The notes below the pieces were generated by a model that saw nothing but the letters and a program-made list of their open reading frames with translations, made no database searches and was not told the origin of the DNA. From assembly GCF_001028175.1 (NCBI RefSeq), contig NZ_AEJF01000093.1, forward strand, positions 49,810 to 113,809: 64,000 bases of DNA, in the 5' to 3' direction. The translations under genes and the position numbers were made by a program. Source of the stretch: Caballeronia mineralivorans PML1(12) (GTDB lineage: Bacteria > Pseudomonadota > Gammaproteobacteria > Burkholderiales > Burkholderiaceae). Shown here piece by piece: positions 9,545 through 17,975 of this stretch (positions are counted from its first letter, which is position 1; each line of letters starts with the position of its first letter).

Positions 9545-10282
9545 ATGACTGCTTCTACCTATCCTGTCGTTTGCTGGCATCCGGCGAACAAAATTGGCCG
9601 CGACCTTGTGGTTGGCGATTTGCACGGCTGCGTCGACGCCCTGCGTTATCTGCTTAGCGAAATCGGTTTCGACGGCTCACGTGATCGGCTGTTTTCCGTG
9701 GGCGATCTCGTCGATCGCGGCAGCGATTCGCTCGCGGCCATTGATCTGCTGGATAAACCCTGGTTCTACCCCGTGCTTGGCAATCACGAAGATGCGCTGT
9801 GTGCGGTTGCGGCCGGCAGGATGCAGCGCCACATGTGGTATTCGATCGGCGGTGCGTGGGCGGCGAACCTCACGAACGAGCAACTCAAGGTGATTGCCGC
9901 GAAGCTGGCGAGTGTTCCGTTGGTGCGGATTGTTGGCGATGGCCCGACGCGTTTCAACGTGCTGCACGCGGAGTTTTTCGGCAGTGACGCCGATCTGGAG
10001 GTGGCGTATTTCCCCGACGATGTCCGGCAGCAGATGCTGTGGGGGCGTTCGCTTGCGCTGGGGACGGGTAAGCCTGCGTGGCAGCGGGGGTTATCGCCGA
10101 CGTATTGCGGGCACACGCCCATGAAGGCGATCAAGCAGATCGGGTCGCAGATTTTTATTGATACCGGGGCGTATACCGACGATGGACGGTTGACTATCGT
10201 GGAGGCGGGTACTGAGCAGCGCTGGTCGGTGAAACAGGGCTGGGCGAGTGCTGAGGGGGCGCGGGAGTTGGCCCTACCATAG
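9545..10282 (+). CDS. PP1-like metallophosphoesterase (PrpA/PrpB type)
   Basis: A 245-residue calcineurin-like phosphoesterase, probably a serine/threonine protein phosphatase or bis-nucleotide phosphatase acting in the cytoplasm. The metal-binding motifs appear in order: GDLHG (residues 24-28), GDLVDRG (~51-57), GNHED (~80-84), a HAE segment near 140, and GHTP (~192-195). The ATG at 9545 begins the domain properly; an upstream in-frame ATG at 9443 would only add an unlikely tail. It is monocistronic, with the sugar dehydrogenase operon upstream and the convergent RES toxin downstream. Target proteins cannot be inferred. Confidence 0.85.
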   Translation: MTASTYPVVCWHPANKIGRDLVVGDLHGCVDALRYLLSEIGFDGSRDRLFSVGDLVDRGSDSLAAIDLLDKPWFYPVLGNHEDALCAVAAGRMQRHMWYSIGGAWAANLTNEQLKVIAAKLASVPLVRIVGDGPTRFNVLHAEFFGSDADLEVAYFPDDVRQQMLWGRSLALGTGKPAWQRGLSPTYCGHTPMKAIKQIGSQIFIDTGAYTDDGRLTIVEAGTEQRWSVKQGWASAEGARELALP

Positions 10283-10317
10283 CGGTTTTTTCACCCCCCG
10301 AGTGGGAACGGAACGCT

Positions 10318-11055
10318 TCATCCGACTTTGCTCATCTCAAAGACGTTGATCACCGTCTCGCCGTTCCACTCGTATTCCAGATACGCGGCGTGATGACAAT
10401 CGCGCAGCAGGGTGGTGCGGAAAGCGGCGAGGCATTCACCTCCGCGATCCCGCACCGACGGATACGCGATTCCCGGTGCGCCCGCTTCCCGCGCCTCACG
10501 TCCCAATGCCTGGCCCGCGACATAACTGGAGGGCGAAAGAATCGCCGGGTCGAGCGCAGCTTGTTCCAGCCGGCCATTGCATAGATCGACAACGTCGCCT
10601 TGCGCCGACACCGTATAAAGCCGCATCTGCTGGCGCAACGGCGCTTGCTTCGTGTCCGCGAGAAACAGCGCCGAGTGATAGCGCGTTTCCTCGATAGCCG
10701 TTCGCCTTTCTCGCGCGCAATAAAACACACCGTAGGTGCCATCGGAGAAACGGCTGCCGTTCGGATTCAAATGCGTGAAGGCCGCCATGATCGGGCCATA
10801 ACCCGCGCCGAACTGGCGCTCGGCAACCGGCACCAGATCCAGTTCGCCCACTTCCGTGCGCAAGCGGTCGTTGGTCATGGCCTCGAGCGCGTAAAGGGCG
10901 TCGAAATCCTGCGGCGACGCAACCCGATCGAAGAGATTGACAGCGGGGAAACGCGTGGGAATCACACGATAAGCCGGCGCCCAGTTGAGCTCGGTGTGCG
11001 GCCAGACAGCGTGCCAGTCGTTTTCAGCTTGCGGCAGATTGGATAAGTCGCTCAC
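10318..11055 (-). CDS. RES-domain toxin of a RES/Xre toxin-antitoxin system
   Basis: A 245-residue RES-domain protein. Studied RES toxins (for example MbcT) degrade cellular NAD+. The conserved Arg (YRVIPTRF, about residue 30), Tyr/Glu cluster (GVFYCARERRTAIEET, about 108-123) and the later Ser-containing region (SPSSYVAGQ) match the family layout. The start is best placed at GTG 11055, whose GTGA overlaps the antitoxin stop codon by four bases; a TTG at 11061 is also in frame. This tight overlap downstream of an Xre/MbcA-like gene is the usual antitoxin-first arrangement and implies translational coupling. Confidence 0.88.
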   Translation of the reverse strand: MSDLSNLPQAENDWHAVWPHTELNWAPAYRVIPTRFPAVNLFDRVASPQDFDALYALEAMTNDRLRTEVGELDLVPVAERQFGAGYGPIMAAFTHLNPNGSRFSDGTYGVFYCARERRTAIEETRYHSALFLADTKQAPLRQQMRLYTVSAQGDVVDLCNGRLEQAALDPAILSPSSYVAGQALGREAREAGAPGIAYPSVRDRGGECLAAFRTTLLRDCHHAAYLEYEWNGETVINVFEMSKVG

Positions 11056-11474
11056 GCCCAACCGCCTCGCATCGCATCGAGATATTGACGAACCGCCACC
11101 AGATCGCTCACGTTGCCCGCAAGCATGCGGTCGAGCGCGCGCCGCCCGCCGAATGGCGGCGCGGCATTCGCACGCTTGATCCAGCCGTCCGCGGCTTCAG
11201 CTTGCGGCAACAGGATCTGCAAGGCCTTATAGATGCCGAGAATCAGCGAAAGGCGCTCGAGCGTGTCGCGGCCGAGACGCGCCGTTTGCGGCGCAGCTTT
11301 CCATTTGAAGAAGGTGGAGCGGCCGGGAGAACCGAGCAGGACGATCTGCTCATCGGCTGAGAGAGCCCAGTCGCGCGCGATATTAAAAAACGCCCGCAAG
11401 CCGGCCGCGGACATGTCAGCGACCGAAGGCTGTGGCGAAGGAACGGAACGCGGGACGCGTTGGGCGCGTTGCAT
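11052..11474 (-). CDS. Xre/MbcA/ParS-like antitoxin partner of RES toxin
   Basis: A 140-residue antitoxin of the Xre-RES type. The N-terminal half contains a helical DNA-binding-like segment (ADEQIVLLGSPGRSTFFKWK, around residues 40-60). The C-terminal half matches the toxin-binding domain (RLSLILGIYKALQILLP and the pocket-lid segment PPFGGRRALDRMLAG near 105-119). The RES toxin starts inside its stop codon. In this family the complex usually represses its own promoter; a strong palindrome sits just upstream of this start (11508-11525). The start shown is ATG at 11474; a slightly later start is possible because the first ~20 residues are unremarkable. Confidence 0.87.
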   Translation of the reverse strand: MQRAQRVPRSVPSPQPSVADMSAAGLRAFFNIARDWALSADEQIVLLGSPGRSTFFKWKAAPQTARLGRDTLERLSLILGIYKALQILLPQAEAADGWIKRANAAPPFGGRRALDRMLAGNVSDLVAVRQYLDAMRGGWA

Positions 11475-11491
11475 AAAAAAGTCTCGTTAGG

Positions 11492-11534
11492 AACTTGATT
11501 CGTATATTAGTCCATTTGTGGACTATATCAAGTT
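11492..11534. promoter_or_regulatory. Operator region of the RES/Xre operon (two inverted repeats)
   Basis: A perfect 7-bp inverted repeat TAGTCCA-TTTG-TGGACTA occupies 11508-11525. Around it is a second perfect 8-bp pair, AACTTGAT (11492-11499) and ATCAAGTT (11527-11534). The region lies 18-60 bases upstream of the antitoxin start and is AT-rich. By analogy with other Xre-type antitoxins it is the likely autoregulatory site. Confidence 0.72.
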
Positions 11535-11624
11535 TTAACTGAGACTGGGAGTGCGTCCGTGGTTCAGTGGCGCTAAAAAGCGCCGGCTGCGGATATTACG
11601 ACGGCGCTCGGCAGGCGCCGCGCT

Positions 11625-11891
11625 TCAGACGCTACCATCGATATCCGTGGGACCGTAGCGCCGGCCCGACACGTGAGCGCGCAACACTTCCGCGATTTCG
11701 GACGTGGTGAACTCTGCCGGCACGACGCTCAGTTGGCTGCACGGATCGCTTTTGCGCGCCCATTCAACCATTCGATACGGCTTGCCCCACGGCCGTTCGA
11801 CTGTTTCGGAAAGCCGGCATTCATGCAGCGGCAGGGCGTGCTCGGTTTTCATCGTGGACTTGATGTTCTGAAATGATGCGCTGGCGGCCAT
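11625..11891 (-). CDS. Small protein of unknown function
   Basis: An 88-residue protein that I do not recognise as a named family. It is hydrophilic with no signal or membrane segment, and has a conserved-looking centre (WGKPYRMVEWARKSDPC) and C-terminus (HVSGRRYGPTDIDGS). A GAGGA about nine bases before the ATG at 11891 supports translation. An internal ATG (MKTEHALPL, about residue 14) is an alternative start. It lies alone between the toxin-antitoxin promoter and a divergent small gene. Confidence 0.6.
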   Translation of the reverse strand: MAASASFQNIKSTMKTEHALPLHECRLSETVERPWGKPYRMVEWARKSDPCSQLSVVPAEFTTSEIAEVLRAHVSGRRYGPTDIDGSV

Positions 11892-12101
11892 GACGTGTCC
11901 TCGCGGTGAAAGCCTTGATTAAGAGCCGCCAACGGTGGCGGCGATAAAAGCTCGCGTTTGTAATGTGCCCTCTGACAATTAAGCCCAACTTAAAACCAGA
12001 CGGGTTTACGTGCACACTTGGCATTGCCGCACGAATGCTTTTCCCTCGCGTGGCATTACTGTATATTCATACAGGTGAGTGCTTTTGCATGGACACGAAA
12101 C

Positions 12102-12323
12102 ATGAACAGTCATTCTTCTGCTGAAGCCGCCGCACTCGCGCGATACGTGCAGGCAACCCGCGCGGTATCGGCCGCATTTGAGGCCACGCGCAGCGAACCG
12201 GAACTTGACGCGGACGGCCGCGCCGTCGCGCTGGCACTACAACGGCTGGATAGCGCGTTGCTTGAACTCGACACATCGCAGCGCTCGCTGGACGCTATAC
12301 TTTCGCGCGCTGGCGGACACTGA
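12102..12323 (+). CDS. Small helical protein of unknown function
   Basis: A 73-residue Ala/Leu/Ser-rich protein, predicted by eye to be almost wholly alpha-helical (repeating AL..LD pattern from residue 40 on). The start at ATG 12102 is chosen because it gives a compact protein; the in-frame start at 12018 would add a Cys/Phe-rich tail. It is followed after 19 bases by a gene for a secreted protein and may be co-transcribed with it. No function can be assigned. Confidence 0.5.
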   Translation: MNSHSSAEAAALARYVQATRAVSAAFEATRSEPELDADGRAVALALQRLDSALLELDTSQRSLDAILSRAGGH

Positions 12324-12342
12324 ACAATCTGGAGCACTTGCT

Positions 12343-12705
12343 GTGAGACTTGTTTTATCCACACTTTCTTCGAACGTCGTGCTTGCGGTTTTGGCGGGAT
12401 TCATGGGTTTTGGCTCGCTGGCCGCCGTGGCCGCCGAGCATTACGTCGAAGTCTGGAATCCGCCCGAATCGCAACTGCATAAAGCGAAGGTCAAACCGCG
12501 CGCCACGCTGTCGGCGCAGGCGAAGAAGAAGCGCAAGAGCGGTCCGGTCGTCAAGCAAGTCGCCGATAAAACCAACGTCGCGCCGCCGGCGTTATCTACA
12601 ACACCGTCGAATCCCGGTCGCCCGAAAGCTGCGCCGAAAGCCACAGACCCAACGCCGCGCCTGCCGCCGCTGATCGGACCGGACGGACGTGTTTTGCGCG
12701 TGTGA
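12343..12705 (+). CDS. Small secreted Lys/Pro-rich protein of unknown function
   Basis: A 120-residue protein with a GTG start at 12343 preceded by GGAG (about eight bases upstream). Residues ~5-30 form a hydrophobic signal peptide ending AVAAEH. The mature part is basic and Pro-rich (KAKVKPRATLSAQAKKKRK, then PTPRLPPLIGPDGRVLRV), suggesting a periplasmic or surface protein without a folded enzyme domain. The GTG start fixes a signal peptide right at the N-terminus, whereas longer in-frame starts from 12178 would not. Family unknown to me. Confidence 0.55.
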   Translation: MRLVLSTLSSNVVLAVLAGFMGFGSLAAVAAEHYVEVWNPPESQLHKAKVKPRATLSAQAKKKRKSGPVVKQVADKTNVAPPALSTTPSNPGRPKAAPKATDPTPRLPPLIGPDGRVLRV

Positions 12706-12742
12706 TTTTGCGTTGATAGTGCGCGGCGCCTGAGCCCAAAAA

Positions 12743-12874
12743 AGCCGCCCGCACAACCCCACCATCCACACGCAGCGCCGCGCCATTCGTTGCTGCCGCC
12801 GCTTCCGAACACACATACACCACCCTATTCGCCACTTCTTCCGTTGTGGCAAAACGCTTGAGCAGCGAACTCGG
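12743..12874 (-). pseudogene. Remnant of a short-chain dehydrogenase (C-terminal piece)
   Basis: The minus strand here encodes SLLKRFATTEEVANRVVYV followed by SEAAAATNGAALRVDGGVVRA, which is the C-terminal end of classical SDR oxidoreductases (the EEVA helix and the NGxxLxVDGG strand). No Rossmann GxxxGxG start or YxxxK catalytic motif lies upstream in any frame. Only about 44 codons of the family remain, so this is a gene stump. Confidence 0.75.
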
Positions 12875-13039
12875 CCGCGCCATCGGTGGACTGGGTGATT
12901 GCGGGGCCGATACCCTCGCGATTGCCGCTTTCATTCAGCAAAATTCAGCAAACGGTGTGCCATCGGCGGGGAAGGGTATGGCGTCAGGAGGGTGGCTGGA
13001 GGGCAGACAAAAACAGGTCGGCTATCGGCACGTTCTGCA

Positions 13040-13071
13040 AGCGCGAGCGGTTTGAAAAAACCGCTCGCGCT
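13040..13071. terminator. Strong hairpin downstream of the phosphate transporter
   Basis: A perfect 14-bp stem (AGCGCGAGCGGTTT / AAACCGCTCGCGCT) with a GAAA tetraloop. It lies 47 bases past the transporter stop on the minus strand. The trailing T-run is short (two or three), so it may be a weak intrinsic terminator or a transcript-end stabiliser. Confidence 0.65.
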
Positions 13072-13117
13072 TTAAGGGGTAACGGGCTTAAAAGCACGTT
13101 TAGAAGGGAAAGCCCGC

Positions 13118-14713
13118 TTAGAAAAGTCCGCGGAACACCCAGAACAAGCCCGCTGCGAGCGCGATCGAAACGGGCAAGGTCAGGATCCAGGCAAGCGCGA
13201 GGCTGCGCACGGTGCGCCATTGCAGCCCTGAACCGTTTGCGGCCATTGTCCCTGCCACACCCGAGGACAGCACGTGGGTCGTGCTGACCGGCAGGCCGTA
13301 GACGTCCGCTGCGCCAATGGTCAGCATCGCGACCAGTTCCGCCGATGCCCCTTGTCCATACGTCAAATGGGTCTTGCCGATACGTTCGCCGACCGTCACT
13401 ACGATCCGCTTCCAGCCGACCATCGTGCCGAGGCCAAGCGCCACCGCCACGGCCACTTTCACCCACGTCGGAATGAACTTGGTCGAATGATCGAGCTGGC
13501 CTTTGAAGTTCTTGAGCACGGCGGCGTCGTCGGCGGCGAAGGTGGGCGCGCCCTGCTTGTCCATCAGGCGCAGCGCTTCGGAGGCCACATACATGTTGTT
13601 GCGCACGTTATTCACGATGCCTTGCGGTACGGTCGCCATCGACGACGACGGCCCGACTTGCGCATCGATGACTTCGGTGAGCTGCTTGAGCGCGACGATG
13701 GTGTCCGGCTCGACCGTCTTGGTCTGCACATAGTGCTGCACCGTAGCGCGCGGGTCGGCAACGGGCGCGGCGCCGTTGGTGTACTTGCCGAGCACTTCGG
13801 ATGCGTGATGGCCGACCGACAGGAAGGTCTGTGTCTGGGCCGGCGTGACGGCCTTGTTCAGCGCGTAGGCGGTCGGCACGGTGCCGATCAGGATCAGCAT
13901 GATAAGGCCCATGCCCTTTTGACCGTCGTTGGAACCGTGCGCGAACGACACGCCCGTGCAGGTCAGGATCAGCAGGCAGCGAATCCAGAACGGCGGCGGC
14001 GTGTTTTTCTTCGGCTCTTTATACAGTGCAGGAACTCGCACCACGAGCTTCATGACATACAGCAGCAAACCCGCCAGGATGAAGCCGACCAGCGGCGAGA
14101 ACAGCAGCGATTTTCCTACTGCGAGCGCCTGGCCCCAGTCCACGCCCGATGTTCCCGACGGACCGTGCATCATCTGGTTCATCAGCCCGACGCCGATCAC
14201 CGAGCCGATCAGCGTATGGGAGCTCGACGAAGGAATCCCAAGTGCCCAGGTGCCGAGGTTCCAGATGATCGCGGCGATCAGCAGCGCGAACACCATCGCG
14301 AAGCCCTGCGATGTACCGACGCCCAGAATCAGTTCCACCGGCAGCAGTTGCAGGATGCCGAACGCAACCGCGCCGCTTGACACCAGCACGCCGAGAAAAT
14401 TCCATGCGCCCGACCAGACGACCGCGAGATTCGGCGCGAGCGAATGCGTGTAGATGACGGTGGCGACGGCATTGGCCGTATCGTGGAAGCCATTTACGAA
14501 CTCGAATCCAAGCGCGATCATCAATGCAACACCGAGCAGGACGTACGGCAATATCGACGACTGTTGGACCGACTCGAGATCCTGCATCAGATGCGTCACG
14601 CAATAAATAATGCCAGCGGCGATGACGACGAGAAACAGCGGCATGCTTAGCCGGCGTCCGAGTGAGCGCGGGCCGTTGCTGTCGTTGCTGTCGGGGAGGG
14701 TCAAGTCAGGCAT
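13118..14713 (-). CDS. pit: Low-affinity inorganic phosphate transporter (Pit family)
   Basis: A 531-residue inner-membrane Pit/PHO4 symporter importing phosphate (metal-phosphate) with protons. The two family repeats are clear: GFHDTANAVATVIYTHSLAP with SSSSHTLIGS in the N-terminal half, and GSNDGQKGMG with VSTTHVLSSGVAGTM in the C-terminal half. A soluble Ala/Asp-rich loop (about residues 310-430) separates them. I chose ATG 14713 over 14767 because AAAGGA lies seven bases before it. The gene is divergent from a CHAD-domain gene, across a 200-base gap. Confidence 0.92.
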   Translation of the reverse strand: MPDLTLPDSNDSNGPRSLGRRLSMPLFLVVIAAGIIYCVTHLMQDLESVQQSSILPYVLLGVALMIALGFEFVNGFHDTANAVATVIYTHSLAPNLAVVWSGAWNFLGVLVSSGAVAFGILQLLPVELILGVGTSQGFAMVFALLIAAIIWNLGTWALGIPSSSSHTLIGSVIGVGLMNQMMHGPSGTSGVDWGQALAVGKSLLFSPLVGFILAGLLLYVMKLVVRVPALYKEPKKNTPPPFWIRCLLILTCTGVSFAHGSNDGQKGMGLIMLILIGTVPTAYALNKAVTPAQTQTFLSVGHHASEVLGKYTNGAAPVADPRATVQHYVQTKTVEPDTIVALKQLTEVIDAQVGPSSSMATVPQGIVNNVRNNMYVASEALRLMDKQGAPTFAADDAAVLKNFKGQLDHSTKFIPTWVKVAVAVALGLGTMVGWKRIVVTVGERIGKTHLTYGQGASAELVAMLTIGAADVYGLPVSTTHVLSSGVAGTMAANGSGLQWRTVRSLALAWILTLPVSIALAAGLFWVFRGLF

Positions 14714-14913
14714 GGAACGTCCTTTGAGCTTGAGGCTGCGCGTGTACGGGGAGGTTTTGAGCGACAAGGCGTTGCTTCTGGCGGTGCGCTGGTCATGGTT
14801 GCACAGGCTTTATGGCGTTTTGATGACCATTCACCGCAATGAAATTTGTATGATATGAAAGAGCGGCTTGCGTCTTGCTGTCCGGCAAGGGACCTGCTCA
14901 TGATGGAGAACTT

Positions 14914-16347
14914 ATGTTGCAACTCGTCGAGTTGAGGATGGTTTCTCTTGATGTGCCGAACGGTCCGCCGGACGAAGCGCTAGCGCAATTGAGCCGGTTC
15001 GCCGGCGCGCGCCGCATGGATTTCATGCTGCGATCCCAAAAAGCCGGGGTGGGTTTACCAGAGTGGGAACTCGCAATCGAGACCCACGATGACCACCGCG
15101 TTTTCGTGGCTTTGCACCGGGACTGGCCTTTGGTCCGGCGGATTGAAACTGAGGCTGGGCCGTATGACACCCTGCATTCCTGGATCGCGTCGGAAGAAGC
15201 GCTTACTGAAGTAAAGAACCTGATCGCCGATGGCAACTTCACATTGAACGAGGCGGTCGAGGTGGCGATCGTCGAATGGGATACGCCCGGCGAGATGGAT
15301 ACCGGCGTTCATGTGCGTGCCACGCTGCGGCTGAACGCAGATCGCCCGGTGACGCTGACACTCACGGCCGCCCCTGACGCACGCGAAGCGTTGTTTGCCA
15401 GCGCGCATGAAATCGTGCAGACGCTGCCGTTCCTGATCGTACCGTTCGCCATCGATACCACCCTGCGTGAGCCTGTCAAAGCCGCCAAGCTGAAGTTGCC
15501 GGAAGACGCCACTCCGACCGATGCATTCGTCGAGATCGGCAAGTCGGTTGCGGCGCACTGGTTCGGCAACGACGCCGCGTCGCGCGGTGGACTCGAAGCG
15601 GAACACGTGCATCAATTGCGCGTGGCGCAGCGCCGCTTGAAGACAGCGCTCAAGCTCTTTCCTGAATGGATTGACGACACCTGGACTACGCGAGTCGCGC
15701 CCGACCTGAAATGGTTCGGCGACTTGCTGGCCGACGCGCGCGACTGGGACGTCTTCACTGACACCACGCTCGCCGCTTACGCGGCATCGGATGACGAGAA
15801 GCACAAGGGCGCGTGGCAACCGACGCAAAGCGCCGCCGAAGCAAACCGCATCGCAGCCCGGCAACGTCTGCAGGACGCAATGAACTCGCCGCGCCACGCG
15901 CAGCTCGCGCTGTTGTTTGTCGAATGGTTCAGCACGCTCGAAGCGCCGCCGGGCCACCCGGACCAGACGCTCGCGGACTACGCGCAGAAGCGCATCACCA
16001 AACATTATCGGAAGATCGAACGTGCGCCGGATCTCACCACGCTCGATGCCCAGACGCGACACAAGGTGCGGATCCACGCCAAGCGTTTGCGTTACGCACT
16101 CGAATTTTTCAGTACGCTGCTGACCCGGAAAACCCGCAAGCGCGTAGAAGAGGCGCTCGGGAATTTGCAAAGCGTCCTGGGTGAAGGCAACGACGCGGAA
16201 GTCGCTGCCCAGCGATTAGCCGATCTGGGTGAAGCCGGCGATTTTCAAAAGGGGTTGGCGAGAGGCTTCGCCGTGAACGCCCAGCGGATGAGCGCGATGG
16301 AAGGCGAGCGCATCTTGCGCAAGATAAAACGGCCGCGGGTCAAGTGA
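14914..16347 (+). CDS. CYTH-CHAD domain protein
   Basis: A 477-residue cytoplasmic protein. The N-terminal ~200 residues look like a diverged CYTH (triphosphate tunnel) domain. The C-terminal half (about 215-470) is a CHAD domain, a histidine-rich helical bundle that binds inorganic polyphosphate: HVHQLRVAQRRLKTALKLF with conserved His/Arg, then a second half with HKVRIHAKRLRYALEFFS. The ATG at 14914 follows TGGAGAAC. The CYTH part lacks an obvious N-terminal ExExK motif, so triphosphatase activity is doubtful. Its divergence from a phosphate transporter suggests a role in phosphate or polyphosphate handling (inference). Confidence 0.85.
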   Translation: MLQLVELRMVSLDVPNGPPDEALAQLSRFAGARRMDFMLRSQKAGVGLPEWELAIETHDDHRVFVALHRDWPLVRRIETEAGPYDTLHSWIASEEALTEVKNLIADGNFTLNEAVEVAIVEWDTPGEMDTGVHVRATLRLNADRPVTLTLTAAPDAREALFASAHEIVQTLPFLIVPFAIDTTLREPVKAAKLKLPEDATPTDAFVEIGKSVAAHWFGNDAASRGGLEAEHVHQLRVAQRRLKTALKLFPEWIDDTWTTRVAPDLKWFGDLLADARDWDVFTDTTLAAYAASDDEKHKGAWQPTQSAAEANRIAARQRLQDAMNSPRHAQLALLFVEWFSTLEAPPGHPDQTLADYAQKRITKHYRKIERAPDLTTLDAQTRHKVRIHAKRLRYALEFFSTLLTRKTRKRVEEALGNLQSVLGEGNDAEVAAQRLADLGEAGDFQKGLARGFAVNAQRMSAMEGERILRKIKRPRVK

Positions 16348-16434
16348 ACGAATGCATCGACGAATGCATCGATATAATCGTCGCACTCGCTTATAGCTCG
16401 CCTTATAGCTTTCCTCCTACTCCGCGCTCACCCC

Positions 16435-17277
16435 ATGACCGACGAATCCCGTAGTACACCGCACGATGCCATCGAGCTGGGCGGTTCCATCTGGCTTCGC
16501 AGCGGTGAGGTCACGCTTGGCGGGGCGGCGCGCATCGCGTTGCTCGCGGCCATCCATCAGACCGGCTCGATCACGGGCGCGGCGAAAGCCGTCGGCATGA
16601 GTTATAAGGCGGCGTGGGACGCTATCGATACGATGAACAATCTCGCCGGCACCACGCTCGTCGTGCGTGCCACGGGTGGCAAGGGCGGCGGCGGGACCAC
16701 GCTGACGGCGAAGGCACTGAGACTGATAGATACCTATCGCGCCATCGAACGCGAGCATCAGCTTTTTCTCGACCGCGCGGGTGCGGCTATTGAAGGTTTC
16801 GCGCAGGACTGGCGGCTTATCGGACGGATTGGCATGAAAACAAGCGCACGCAATCAACTGTTTGGCACGGTCAGGAAAATCACGCGCGGTTCGGTCAACG
16901 ATGAAATCGAACTCGCATTGCCGGGCGGTCAGTCGGTTGTCGCCGTCGTCACGCACGAAAGCACCGAGTCGCTTGGCCTGAAGGAGGGTGGCGAGGCGTT
17001 CGCGCTCGTGAAGGCGTCGTGGGTCATGCTGATGGTCGACGAGGTCAAGGGACCCCGTGCATCGGTGCGGATTTCGGCGCGCAACCAGCTACGCGGCAAG
17101 GTGTCGAGCGTGACACTGGGGGCGGTGAACGCGGAGGTATCGCTTGCCCTTGATGACGCCACGACAGTCACGGCCATCATTACCAACGAGAGCGTCGCGA
17201 CGCTCGGCCTCGCGGAAGGTCAGACGGCTATTGCGGCGTTCAAGGCGTCGAGCGTGATTCTTGGCGTGACGGACTGA
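16435..17277 (+). CDS. modE: Molybdate-responsive regulator ModE
   Basis: A 280-residue transcription factor that binds molybdate and represses molybdate uptake genes. The N-terminal winged helix-turn-helix (about residues 20-120) includes HQTGSITGAAKAVGMSYKAAWDAI. Two TOBE/Mop domains follow, with the paired signatures SARNQLFGTV (~136) and SARNQLRGKV (~213), as in E. coli ModE. The gene runs convergently into modC and the two coding regions overlap by 38 bases at their 3' ends. A near-consensus ModE box lies before modA. Confidence 0.95.
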   Translation: MTDESRSTPHDAIELGGSIWLRSGEVTLGGAARIALLAAIHQTGSITGAAKAVGMSYKAAWDAIDTMNNLAGTTLVVRATGGKGGGGTTLTAKALRLIDTYRAIEREHQLFLDRAGAAIEGFAQDWRLIGRIGMKTSARNQLFGTVRKITRGSVNDEIELALPGGQSVVAVVTHESTESLGLKEGGEAFALVKASWVMLMVDEVKGPRASVRISARNQLRGKVSSVTLGAVNAEVSLALDDATTVTAIITNESVATLGLAEGQTAIAAFKASSVILGVTD

Positions 17278-17968
17278 GCTTGTCCGGGGCATCGTGGGTT
17301 TGCACGAGACCTTCGTGCAGACTCACGACTTGATCGCCGAACATGGCGACGTCGTCGGGGTCGTGCGTGATGAGCACCATCGCAATATCCAGGCCGCTTT
17401 GAAGGTCGGCAAGTTCTTGCCGCATACGCTGGCGCAAGGCCATGTCGAGCGCTGAAAAGGGCTCATCGAGCAACAGCAATTGCGGATGCGGAACCAGCGC
17501 TCGCGCCAATGCGACGCGCTGCTTTTGCCCGCCCGACAATTGCGCCGGAAACTGCCGCGCGACTTGGGTCAGATCGAACGCGTTCAGCCAGTAGTCCACA
17601 TCTGCGTGCGCGACGTGCTTCGACGGATTCCACCAGCCGCGCTTCAAACCGAAGGCAATGTTTTGCCGCACGTTCAGATGCGGGAACAGCGCGTAGTCCT
17701 GAAACAGATACGCGACGCGGCGCGCTTGCGGCGTCAGATCGATGCCGTTGGCCGTATCCAGCAGCGTGGTTCCATTCAGAACGATCTCGCCTTCGTCCGG
17801 CTCGATCAGCCCGGCGATGGTTTGCAGCGTCAAGCTTTTACCCGCGCCCGATGGCCCGAACAGCACGATGCGCTGACTGGTCGAACGGAACGCGATATCG
17901 AGCATGAAATCGCGCTCGGGCGTGATGAAATGCTTGCGCAGGCGCACGGATAGGGCGGTCATGGTCAA
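17240..17968 (-). CDS. modC: Molybdate ABC transporter ATP-binding protein ModC (short form)
   Basis: A 242-residue ABC ATPase that powers molybdate import. Walker A GPSGAGKS (~38-45), Q-loop FQDY, signature LSGGQKQR (~143-150), Walker B LLLLDEPFSALD and the switch His (LITHD) are all present. The usual C-terminal TOBE domain (~100 residues in E. coli ModC) is missing; the protein stops soon after the ATPase domain. Its 3' end overlaps the convergent modE by 38 bases, which may explain or accompany the truncation. The stop of modB lies seven bases upstream of its start. Confidence 0.93.
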   Translation of the reverse strand: MTMTALSVRLRKHFITPERDFMLDIAFRSTSQRIVLFGPSGAGKSLTLQTIAGLIEPDEGEIVLNGTTLLDTANGIDLTPQARRVAYLFQDYALFPHLNVRQNIAFGLKRGWWNPSKHVAHADVDYWLNAFDLTQVARQFPAQLSGGQKQRVALARALVPHPQLLLLDEPFSALDMALRQRMRQELADLQSGLDIAMVLITHDPDDVAMFGDQVVSLHEGLVQTHDAPDKLSPSRQESRSTP

Positions 17969-17975
17969 CGTTCGC

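Larger units (their letters stand above)
12706..13117. other. Intergenic gap with SDR remnant and hairpin
   Basis: Apart from the dehydrogenase remnant and the hairpin at 13040-13071 I see no functional gene in this stretch between the secreted protein and the phosphate transporter. Confidence 0.6.
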
